Shown here piece by piece: positions 11,201 through 20,309 of a DNA stretch of 64,000 nucleotides. The DNA is taken from NCBI RefSeq assembly GCF_050908995.1, contig NC_135132.1:2661001-2725000 (forward strand), written 5' to 3'. Within the stretch, counting starts at the first letter, position 1. Each line of letters begins with the position of its first letter. The translations under genes and the position numbers were made by a program. Origin of the DNA: Andrena cerasifolii. Lineage: Eukaryota; Arthropoda; Insecta; Hymenoptera; Andrenidae. The notes beneath the pieces were generated by a model, which searched no databases, was not told the origin of the DNA, and was given only the letters and a program-made list of their open reading frames with translations.

Positions 11201-13100
11201 GAATCAAAGACCTCCAGCAATCATGGACGCCATTGGTTTTCATCCCCTGTACTTAAGGGGACCTCCCAGTCTAGAGCCCCCCCAAAATAGGTGATATTTA
11301 GGAATTAATTAAAGGAAAACTACTGTATATAATTTAATGGGACTTTTTGCATTGTATTAAGAATGTCTTAAGCTACAGAAATATATTTTTTGTTTTATAA
11401 TTAATCATTGCAGACGGCACTGGGGAGTCGTTAAAGTCAAGGCGTAAAAACATTGATCCAAATCGGTGGGAGCTGTATCTCCAAAAGTTATTATCCCATT
11501 CTACTGAATATTTTTTTATTTTGAAGAATATACTTCTGGCTAGGGGGGGGGGCAGAAAGAATTACAAAAATAACATTTTTTAGAAAATAACGACATGTGA
11601 AGTTTGAAATCACTTTTTCCCTATAGTTTTCATCCTTTTAACGCCTTTGAAAATTATAAATTTTCAATCTTTTGAATTTTTTCTGACACCCCCCTAGCCA
11701 GAATCATATTCTTCAAAATAAAAAAAGTTTCAGTCGAATCGGATAATAATTTTTGGAAATACAGGCCCCAACGTTTTGAGAACACTGTTTCGAGAAAAAC
11801 GCGTTTAAAGTTTTACGTGAGTGTCGAGTGGCCGGGGGTTACCCATGCATTTGCCACTACTCAAATGCCTATAACTTCGAGAATTTTCAGAATTTCAACA
11901 AATCCTTTTAAACGCGTATTCGTGAAAGATTGAACATTCGAAAAAAGATATAAAAAAATCGACTTTTAGACCGGAAGGTCCCCTTAACTGGTCCCACAAA
12001 CGTCACTACTGCTCAGTTTACCTATACAATGTACTACCTATTTTAGTTACAACATGCAGGAGCGACGAACCATTGTCGTCAAAGATTTATTGCCTTCAAC
12101 CTTTAATAATTTACACAATGCTTACAGATACAAGAAATATCAGTCGATGTACAGCCAATCCGAATTGCAATTGCCTGGAGTTAAAATTGAGTCCGTGAAC
12201 ATTGACAAACTGTCGACCTACTTTGACAAGTGCGACACTCTGCTTAACAGCGCTGTTTTGGTTGAGAACTTCAAGGCTGGACAGAGCCTCCGTCTCAAGG
12301 CTCGCCGTCCATGCTTGAACTACGAACCCTTCACATACAGACTGAACATAAACGCAGACAAGGAAATGAAGGCCGTCCTCAGGATCTTCCTGGGCCCTGC
12401 GTTCGCCGACATGAACCAGGATCCGTTATATCTGGAGAAATACTACAAATACTTCGTAGAGATGGACAAGTTCACTGTATCACGTTAGTTGCCTTATTTA
12501 TTTCAAATTTTCTTCTATACTTGGCGAACTGGTCTTTGATTTTGCACTCTCCTTTGATTAATTGTACATACTTCTTTTTCTTATTTCCTTTAAGTGCCTG
12601 AAACTCATTGCCTCACTTTCTCTCACACGTTAACCCGCCATTAGTTTTGTCATTATAGTATCAAGTGTCACGAATGTTTTAACTGAATTCGTTCCATGTG
12701 TACAGTTCGTCCTGGAAGCAACGCCATCGAACGTCAAAGTTCGGAATCTATATTCACGATGCCGGACATGATGCCAAGCGACATGTTCTACGAGAAGCTG
12801 AACAAAGCCATCAGTGGAAGCCAACCATTCATGTACTCCGAGAAATTCTTCGGCTTTAGCGAACGCCTTACTCTTCCAAGAGGTAGGCCAGAAGGAATGA
12901 AATACAAGATGTTCTTCTTCCTGAGCCAGTTCAGCGAAAGCCAAATGAGCAGTTACGAGTTACCGATGATGGGTAAAATGATGCTGGACGACAAACCCCT
13001 TGGTTTCCCTCTGGACAGACCCATGTACTCCCGGAACTTCAGCATTCCCAACATGTACTTCCAGGACGTGTACATCTACGATAAGGGAATGAAATTCTAA
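5068..13100 (+). CDS. Hexamerin gene 1 (whole coding span, six exons, methionine-rich C domain)
   Basis: This gene encodes a secreted hexamerin, a copper-free relative of hemocyanin. The family is made by larval fat body, accumulates in haemolymph as six-subunit particles and is broken down for amino acids at metamorphosis. Joined exons (5068-5289, 8159-8492, 8721-9142, 10068-10384, 12128-12483, 12706-13100) give 2046 nt, or 681 aa plus stop, a normal family length. Residues 1-19 form a signal peptide. The N domain lies mainly in exons 1-2, the M domain in exons 3-4 and the C domain in exons 5-6. The M-domain block reads EDIGLNAYYYYF (225-236), where hemocyanin has copper-binding histidines. 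His264 in FIHQQL survives. A sequon NYS lies at 204-206, at the same place as in genes 2 and 3. The C domain keeps GFPLDRP. Exon 6 holds 15 Met in about 131 residues, against 4-6 in the paralogues. The start is the first ATG after the TATA box that leads into a signal peptide. Confidence 0.95.
5490..6203 (-). mobile_element. TTAA-flanked MITE, copy A (intron 1 of gene 1)
   Basis: It starts TTAAGGGGAGGTTCC and ends GGTCCCCTAAG, with an inverted-repeat terminus and a partly decayed right TTAA. The interior is reverse-complementary to the element at 11253-11987 over most of its length. Shared landmarks are CGCGTTTAAAAGGATTT and TTATTATCCGATTCG. TTAA targets suggest a piggyBac-mobilised non-autonomous element. 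Confidence 0.7.
6711..7036. repeat. Nested hairpin repeat in intron 1 of gene 1
   Basis: The block ATTTACAAGCAGAAAGTTGC occurs in direct orientation near 6713 and 6871, and inverted near 6965-6985. The longest stem pairs about 6817-6895 with about 6953-7036 around a spacer of about 57 bp. It is a fold-back remnant with no coding content. Confidence 0.65.
7555..7799. mobile_element. hAT-type MITE in intron 1 of gene 1
   Basis: Termini TAGTGATTCTCAACCGG and AAGGTTGACAAACACTG are imperfect inverted repeats of the CAGTG hAT class. They are flanked by 8-mers AGTTAATC and TGTTAGTC, which match at six of eight positions. A (GT)n tract lies inside. Confidence 0.6.
8159..8492 (+). CDS. Hexamerin 1, coding exon 2
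   Basis: Bulk of the N domain, with LFELFYTAKDFQTFYKTACWAR and LPPIYEIYPNLFF-type blocks shared with genes 2 and 3. The acceptor is TTTTTTAG|AAT and the donor CGTG|GTAACT in phase 1. Length is 334 nt, identical to exon 2 of gene 2. Confidence 0.93.
8721..9142 (+). CDS. Hexamerin 1, coding exon 3
   Basis: First part of the M domain, rich in Tyr and Phe, with the NYS sequon, EDIGLNAYYYYF and the LLARYDLERMSN block. The acceptor is CTTTTATCAG and the donor CTGAAG|GTACGT in phase 0. Its 422 nt equal the sum of exons 3a and 3b of gene 2, where an extra intron interrupts the LLAR codon run. Confidence 0.94.
9259..9749. mobile_element. hAT-type element filled with GC-rich palindromic repeats (intron 3 of gene 1)
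   Basis: It is flanked by an exact 8-bp duplication GTAGTGAT (9251-9258 and 9750-9757). Its termini are TAGAGCTG and CAGCTCTA. The inside is a fold-back of repeated GGCCCGAAAGAAACCGGGCG-like units on the left and their complements on the right, plus GAGCCGAGCC palindromes. Open frames on both strands here come from repeat periodicity and are not genes. Confidence 0.75.
10068..10384 (+). CDS. Hexamerin 1, coding exon 4
   Basis: Second part of the M domain. It includes INIYGPEGLNLM and LRDPAFYMLYKRI; in hemocyanins the equivalent of the latter carries a CuB histidine, replaced here by Tyr. The acceptor is GTTCTAG|AAC and the donor TTCAG|GTACGA in phase 2. Length is 317 nt in all three genes. 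Confidence 0.93.
11253..11987 (+). mobile_element. TTAA-flanked MITE, copy B (intron 4 of gene 1)
   Basis: TTAA lies intact at both edges, with ends GGGGACCTCCCAG and GGAAGGTCCCC. It is the better preserved copy of the family at 5490 and lies in the opposite orientation. It is non-coding. Confidence 0.75.
12128..12483 (+). CDS. Hexamerin 1, coding exon 5
   Basis: Start of the C domain, with VNIDKLSTYFDKCDT and a RIFLGP block. I chose acceptor GCTTACAG|ATACAAG. The resulting YKKYQSMYSQ aligns with YKMHQQPYSK of gene 3, and the exon length (356 nt) then matches the 353 nt of genes 2 and 3. A second AG at 12045-12046 would add exactly 27 codons in frame. The donor is TCAC|GTTAGT in phase 1. Confidence 0.85.
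12706..13100 (+). CDS. Hexamerin 1, coding exon 6 and stop
   Basis: End of the C domain, after acceptor GTGTACAG|TTCG. It contains FGFSERLTLPRG and GFPLDRP and ends in a TAA stop. It is unusually methionine-rich (for example a PMMGKMML run). The phase-1 junction restores a Leu codon, as in genes 2 and 3. Confidence 0.93.
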
Positions 13101-13169
13101 AGCAACACACACTTGTAGAGAAGTTGGTTACTAATTTTCAGGCTTTAAATTAACGCAAAAGAGTGGTTC

Positions 13170-13175
13170 AATAAA
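13170..13175 (+). terminator. Polyadenylation signal of gene 1
   Basis: AATAAA lies about 70 nt after the stop codon, the first match downstream. Confidence 0.75.
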
Positions 13176-13462
13176 ACATTCTAAAGAACGAGAATCCATG
13201 TCTTTCTTTTTCCTAATTTGCGACCAATTACATACTCGGTTTCGGGAACTCCGAAATTACAGTATTTTCGGCCTATAAGTTCGCCTGGCACTACTGTCTA
13301 GAAGTCTGGTCGCTATCCTCACCAATTTTAAGAATTCACGGATTCATTTTCTCATTTGCTTTCACTCTCGCATATTTCACCCCAATGTCAGAATCGCGGC
13401 TAGATTTGCTTGTAGGCCCATAGCCGGATCTAAATCGCGGGGTTATAGACAGAAAATACTAT

Positions 13463-13833
13463 CCTGATAGCCAGATCTGGGCAGCAGAATCTGACGTCAG
13501 AACTGCAGCAGTCTGTGTCCGCATTTGGCTGCGTTCTGATGTGCAGAGCCTGAGGTGCAGTGCCTGATGTCAGATGGACAGCAGATCGACAGCAGATTTC
13601 GCCGTCTGCTAGGCACAGCAACAGCGCCATCTGTAGGCAATTGCTTGGTAATTCTGGACCTCAGATGGCGCTGTTGCTGTGCCTAGTAGACGGCGAAATC
13701 TACTGTCGATCTGCTGTCCATCTGACATCAGGCACTGCACCTCAGGCTCTGCACATCAGAACGCAGCCAAATGCGGACACAGACTGCTGCAGTTCTGACG
13801 TCAGATTCTGCTGCCCAGATCTGGCTATCAGGG
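13463..13833. mobile_element. Near-perfect fold-back element, copy 1
   Basis: Ends are CCTGATAGCCAGATCTGG and its complement. The two arms, each about 175 bp, are almost exact reverse complements over their full length around a short centre near 13635-13660. The same family recurs at 17850. Long open frames on both strands result from the symmetry. Confidence 0.8.
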
Positions 13834-16800
13834 TACACAGAAGTTTTATTACTCTCTATACATACCTACTATCTATATATGGGTCGTTCCACGTCAACCG
13901 AATCCCCTTCGAGTCCAAAATTTAACGAGACGTGGACAAACGTGTGAGGGTTTAAATTGTTCCTGTACACATGCACTTTCGAAAGAAAGTTGCCATTTTG
14001 AAAAATTCAAGCGAGCCGCGCGCTCCGTTTTTATGGTCGGTTTACCAGTCGCAAGCCAGATTACTGTACCGAAGTTTGAAAACAATGTCGACTGGTCTCG
14101 TATGTGTCTCAATTTTATTTGAAACTTTTAGCTACGACAGGGTTGACCGCGCAGCTATACCTCTGTACGCAGAGATTTTTCGCCACCTGCGTGTGAAAGC
14201 CACAATAGTGACGTACCGTTCCAAAAGATGGCATAAACGAAAGCCACTATAGGCGTGACCTACAGTAGCTAAAAGTTTATAACATTCAAACACAAAAATT
14301 GAAAACAAATTCAAAGACCGCTACAAATAAAGACACATTCTATTAGTTACTCCTTACGGTTGATCTATACACGCCTATATTACGGATAAAATCACAAAAA
14401 TGAAAACAAGAACATCAGATTCTGAGAATCATAATTGAATAAAAATTTAATTTCTCAGTTTATGAAAGTAATGATACAGAAAGAACTGGCCTATTTTAAA
14501 GAGAGCATTAAGTAAAGTATCAAATATACAGCTTGCAAAAACTTTTTCAACAATTATGATTAAAAAATTGAAAAAATAAAAAGTTTACATAATAATTTTT
14601 TCCTATTGTCCGGCGCAAGTTGCATTTCGATATCATTCATAGTTCAAAAGTTAGACGAAAAGGGCACCAAATTCTTCAATCGGAGCCACTGACGCGTTAG
14701 CGTGGTTCATCGCAGTAGGTATTTCCACGCGGAACGGGATCGACGCGATCCCACTGTTAAAACGGCGATCGTTTTCTTCCCAGCCTGCTACGTCAAGTTT
14801 AATAACCTGTGGCGGAAGCCAAAAGCACCCGTGCCCTCTACTGGCATCTAAAAGACCCTACACTTTTAACATCAGCTCATAGATGGCGGAAGTATCGGCG
14901 TATGGTTGTAGTAGAATGCGTGCGTGAGGCGGTGTTGCAGTTCCCATCTATTCGCGTGCGCGCGCGCGGGTTGCAAGATATACGGATGACGCCGTACATG
15001 TGTACATAATTTCGAAAAGAACAAAACGAAAAAATTAAATGATGTAGTTTAAATAAAACTCTATACAAAGTGAGAAACAAAGTGCAATGGACAAAATAAT
15101 ACAGTTTTATAAACAATTCCAGTAAATGTTACTGTTAAAAAAGTGGGGCATGTAGCAAATAGTCCAGTGAAATTAGACGGAAATATAGGCAATCTGGAGA
15201 ATAATTCGCAGCAAACTACTATTTTGTATGGGCCTTTATTTTGTCGTTTTAAACCAAATGTCAAACGTCTCCATCGATCCGACATCTGGTAAAAATTTTA
15301 CAGAGGGTCAAAGTTAAGAAAAAACAGTTTTTCGCGAATATCGCGTTATCTATTTATAGCTCAGGAAATTGTCTACAAAAAAAGGTTTTATAAGTTCTCT
15401 TCGTAGGAGTAACCATTTTCATGTCTGACGGTTTACAAAGTTTCAACTGTCATAAGATAAATATTTCTAGAAGGCAATAAACACAATTCATTTATTAATA
15501 AAATTTTGAAAATTAATTGTAGCAGTGGCTTCTTTTGAAAAAACCTTCTCTTAGAATATGCGATTAAAATGAATACATAAATACAATAACAGTTAAAAGT
15601 ACTGTAAAATACTGATAATATCAATTCAAGATAACTTTTGCAATTTCGATGCCACATAATTGTTCTATGGACTGAGTAATTTGTATTACTGGTTTCATTA
15701 TTTGTGACTAAAATTTAATTTAATTTCTTATTGCCAGGTAGTCATGGCGGTAAGACATTGATTGTAAAAACTTGTTACGAATCACTGATAATTAACATAG
15801 AAAGCACTTGGCCGTTTCGTGTTGCAGAAAAAGACTAGAATTCTTTTAATGCGGCACACTTCTGCGAACGTCGTAAAATTTGATTTTTTTTCACGATTTT
15901 TTTTTTTAAGTAATAGGTACGTTCTTGCGTGTTTATCGCTATGATTCTTTTTGTAGTCTCTACAGTTACTTTTTCGACATACGTGACAATTTTTTTGACT
16001 ATTTTAATTAGGTAATTGTTTATTGATTTTATCCCGTCCGCGATAGACGTGTGTGTTAGCGAGGCCAACTTCTTGGTGAAAATCAGCGAAATCAGCGATG
16101 TTAGTTTTACGGGACAGAGGAGAAATGAAGAAAGGCGAATTGCCATTATATGTAAATTCACCCTTGGTCAAAGGCGGATATTGAAATTACTGTTAATATT
16201 GAAATAAAGTTGATAGCAAGTTAAAGTTAGAGTTTCAAGAGTTCAGAAGTTGATAAGATTATTAGTTTCTCTTTTCATTTCTTTAAAGTTAACACGTGTT
16301 TAAAAAATCGTGTCACACTGGCGTAGAGTTTACCGTGCGTTCCAAAATAAATAATTTATGTTGACAATTGGCAAAGTCGCGAAAGCTTAAACTGTAAACT
16401 CCAAAATTTCATTCGTTTTCCAGTATATCCGTAATAAAAGAAAATATGATAAACGCACCATAAATTATTTATTTTAGTACGGACGATATCGATAAACATA
16501 CTGATTAAGAATCTTCGTGATTTTTTGTTTTTTGTCCACCCTGAGAGCTCCAATCATATAGGTAAAAGAAAGTCGTAAGAAAGTAACTAAATAAACTACA
16601 AAAAAAATCATAACAAGAGACGTACATACCTATCACTTAAAAAAAAGAATCGTGAAAATTTTCAAATTTTCCGACGTTCACAAGAGAGTTCCCGCTTAAA
16701 AGGCAATTATTTAAATTCATTATTTACAAGATAATTGACTGAATGACTAGTGATGTACATAAAATGTTTGCGATAAAGAATACCGAAGTGGGAATCTTGC

Positions 16801-17220
16801 TTTGTTTACATAAAACAGCGATAAACTAGCACTCTCTCCGCCTGGATGATCGATTACAGCAGACTTTAATGTCAAAGGTGAAAAATAATCGAGTCGGAGA
16901 TGTTACGGTCAAATGATTTTTCTGATATTAATTAGCGGAAATTGAAAGTGTACATATTAAAAATTTTCTACAGCACTGCCGCCACAATTAAGCCTACAAA
17001 CAAATATTTATATATATTTTTTTATATTTTATGTCTATAGTTTATTTGCATTATGTTTTATATTTATATTTTTTGTAATATATTTTATTTATATATTTGT
17101 CTACTCCTCTATTCACACTCTTATTTAGTTGATATACATTCTTCATACATATTTTGATTATCTTCCGTTTTATTTATTTGTATATGTAACTTACATAAAT
17201 ATAAATTTTTCTATTTAATA
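13834..17220. other. Intergenic repeat-rich stretch, no gene seen
   Basis: About 14900-14995 resembles the family at 34877-35190 (landmarks ATGGTTGTAGTAGAATGCGT and GCGCGCGCGGGTTG). A short inverted pair lies at 16338-16363 and 16453-16483. The rest is AT-rich with no supported ORF. Confidence 0.5.
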
Positions 17221-18301
17221 GGGGTGAACGGGGACAAAAGTAACACTTTTTACATTTGGCCTAGCTGACAATTATCTTCTATAGATATGAAAATGAAGAT
17301 TATGCCTCAAGACAGTACGTTTCTTGGTCTATCATTTGAGCCCAGATTCAGCCTTACGTGGTAAGTAGTCAAGGAGTTATGGCAGTTTGTGACTGTCATT
17401 GTTACTTTTGTCCTGCAGGGGTAGGGGAAAGTAAAACTAATTATTTTCAGGAGAATTAAGTAAAAACACTTCGTCCAACGCAAAATAGGATTTTTTATTG
17501 TAAAAACACGATAGAAAAAAAAACATTTACATAAACATATCTTAAGTACCGATAAACACAAATAAATTTTAAATAACGAAAGGTGGAAAGCATAACCAGC
17601 TTCGAACATTTCTTTGGTATTGTTGAATGATAGGTATTTTTCACCTACTCTGAATTCAAATTATGACACAAGTAGTGAAGATCACCCATGGTGCAGTCTT
17701 CTTGGGACTAACCCTTAAGATCTACACATTGGACCCACTTTTCTCTGGAACAGCTTTCACTGAAAGGGTCCAAACAAACCAAACATAGACAATCATCATC
17801 ATCTGAAAAATTCCTATCCTGTATGCCATTTTGGTTGCCCAAATAACATCCCTGATAGCCAGATCTGGCAGCAGAATCTGACGTCAGAACTGCAGCAGTC
17901 TGTGTCCGCATTTGGCTGCGTTCTGATGTGCAGAGCCTGAGGTGCAGTGCCTGATGTCAGATGGACAGCAGATCGACAGTAGATTTCGCCGTCTACTAGG
18001 CACAGCAACAGCGCCATCTGAGGTCCAGAATTACCAAGCAATTGCCTACAGATGGCGCTGTTGCTGTGCCTAGCAAACGGCGAAATCTGCTGTCGATCTG
18101 CTGTCCATCTGACATCAGGCACTGCACCTCAGGTTCTGCACATCAGAACGCAGCCAAATGCGGACACAGACTGCTGTAGTTCTGACGTCAGATTCTGCGC
18201 TCTTGTGCCAGACCCTGCTCCCAATCTGATGTCAGATTGGAGACAGATGGTTATCAGGGATGTTACTTTCATCCCCATAGTGACGTGTTACCTTCATCCC
18301 C
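17221..18301. mobile_element. Outer repeat element disrupted by a fold-back insertion
   Basis: The left edge reads GGGGTGAACGGGGACAAAAG. The right side shows related inverted motifs, GTTACTTTCATCCCC and GTTACCTTCATCCCC. The fold-back at 17850-18259 sits inside, so the outer element is older. Boundaries are approximate. Confidence 0.4.
17850..18259. mobile_element. Near-perfect fold-back element, copy 2
   Basis: Same family as 13463-13833, sharing CCTGATAGCCAGATCTGG and TGACGTCAG blocks. It differs in carrying extra sequence near its right end (CCAGACCCTGCTCCC). The arms are nearly exact reverse complements. Confidence 0.8.
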
Positions 18302-19519
18302 AGCCATGTTTTTCAGAATAGAACTGTTATAACATACAGGTTTGTTATAACATACATAAATAGTTTGTATAAATAAATCTTTGGTATTTTCGTTTCAGAT
18401 GACTAGGACGACCGCAATTCGTGCGCCCGATGGGGCTGGTTTTTTATGACATGACCTGCGCTTCGGCGTGTAACTTGTACAAATTTTAATATAATGCATT
18501 CCAAAAATTTGTATTGATAGTACAAACACTACTAAATATGTGTGCAAAACCCCTGCCCTGTAGGTATGATAGGTTTTCCAGAATTAATTTCCAAATATCA
18601 CCTTCAAAAACGAGTGTCAAAAGTAGAATACCCCCTTAATTTTTCTTGAATCTGCGAAATTATTGGGACATAAGCAATGTTTTGTCACACAATTTTGTTA
18701 TGACAAACTCTATCAAAACGACTGATAAAGTGTAATCAAACTTTAAAATGAGTAAACATTTTGTTATATTAATTACTTTCGTTAATCATTACTGGCCTAT
18801 TGATAATGAAATTACATACAAATACGGGTGAAAATTTTATAACAAAATGATCTACAATATATTCATTACTGGTCTGCAATACATTCATACTAATTAATCG
18901 TTGAACTTCAGGTAAAATCATGTTCACATACATTTCCTGTTCTTCTACTCAAAACTCGAAAAATTCTAAACTGGGTAACTCAAACGTTATCAGCAAATGC
19001 ATTTACAATTTTAACTTTTCTCCATTCATTCCTCTTCATCTGAGAGCTTAAGGGTACCTAGATGTACAAATACAGCCCAAAAAGTTTTTTGACCCTGCGA
19101 CATCTTTTAAATAAAATCATAACAATGACGAATTTCTGGAGTGATTCGATGGGAGGGTATCCTTAATTAATTTAGGCTATTACATTTCCAATAATTTAAC
19201 CCCAACATAACCAAAATGAATTAATCATATGACACTTTAGTATCACATTCGGGGTTTAGCCTTCAGAAAGCTTAATTTCTCTTCGGTGATTTCATCCTTT
19301 ACGCCACACTGCTTATGACCTTGTTAATTTATTACATCTTCCTTCTCCTCCTTTGTTTCTTTTTCATTCTTTTTATTTCCCCGCTGATTTTCTGCTCTTT
19401 TTTTTAAATTATATTTGTTATATGGCATAATAAAGTCGAATAATTATTATTATTAATACCACGCACTTTATTCATCTACCACGTGCTGCTCCAATTTCAT
19501 TACGCGAGAGTAAATAATT
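18302..19519. other. Spacer between the gene 1-2 repeats and the gene 2 promoter region
   Basis: AT-rich and unannotated. I see no exon-like frames related to the hexamerins and no repeat boundaries. Confidence 0.45.
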
Positions 19520-19611
19520 AAGGGCGAATTCCACTTACGCCCGCCACGCCCGTGATCTTCATTACATGTTGCCACCATGCGGGCGATTTAGGCGAGTGCG
19601 GAATTCGTCCC
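19520..19611. mobile_element. 92-bp MITE upstream of gene 2
   Basis: Inverted ends GGGCGAATTCCACTTACGCC and GGCGAGTGCGGAATTCGTCC are flanked by the exact 8-mer AAATAATT (19512-19519 and 19612-19619). It lies about 490 bp before the gene 2 start codon, close enough to affect the upstream region. Confidence 0.7.
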
Positions 19612-19945
19612 AAATAATTTTAAGTCACGATTTGCGAGTCGTGACCAGGATAGCAGCAAAGTGTTTCACAAATTTTAATCGAGCGTATTTCTATTTTTTA
19701 CTTATTTCTCATAAAGTGGTCAATTCTGGTTGACAGTATTTCTACCTCACCAGACTTTGGGTCGACCGTAATTCTGAGAGAAATCCTCTCTCGAATCTCG
19801 GTCGGAAGAAAACTCCTGTACGTTTGTCGCTCACCAACCTCGATTAAGATGAAACTCCTCAACGATTGGTCTCGCTGACCGCGACGTGATGTTACAAAAT
19901 TCTGTTGATCGAATCAATCGAATTGCGACATGACCACGAAAACGA

Positions 19946-19951
19946 GATAAG
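19946..19951 (+). promoter_or_regulatory. Candidate GATA-factor site upstream of gene 2
   Basis: A single GATAAG lies about 90 bp before the TATA box. Fat-body genes of insects commonly use GATA factors, but one hexamer match is weak evidence. Confidence 0.25.
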
Positions 19952-20037
19952 ATGATTGACCATCCTCGGCGACCGTGTTTCAAATCGACCCGATACATTA
20001 TCGACCTGTTATCGAGAACCGTGCCATTTCGGCTTGG

Positions 20038-20045
20038 TATATAAA
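20038..20045 (+). promoter_or_regulatory. TATA box of hexamerin gene 2
   Basis: TATATAAA lies 59 bp upstream of the ATG, with spacing similar to genes 1 and 3. Confidence 0.75.
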
Positions 20046-20096
20046 CCGGCAAAAGTCTCTAGCTGCGCTAACTTTGGTTGGCCGATAATCGGGAAA

Positions 20097-20309
20097 ATGA
20101 AGTCCATTCTGTGCGTTTTAGCCGGTCTCTTCGTACTGGCGCAGGCCGTACAGCTTCCTCCGGATGACGATGGGACTTACCTCAAGAAACAGAAAGCCAT
20201 TTACGAGCTTTTCTGGCACGTGGACCAGCCTACCGTGTACAATGCGGAACTTTACCAGAAGGCGCGCGAGTTTAACATCGCCGATCATATTAACAGCTAC
20301 AACGACAAG
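20097..20309 (+). CDS. Hexamerin 2, coding exon 1
   Basis: Codons 1-71: signal peptide, then YLKKQKAIYELFWHV. The donor is AAG|GTACTT in phase 0. Confidence 0.93.

Noticed and set aside
13430..13925. Two opposing open frames with near-identical translations
   Set aside because: They come from the palindrome at 13463-13833. The same peptide appears from 17850-18259. No start context, introns or family match.
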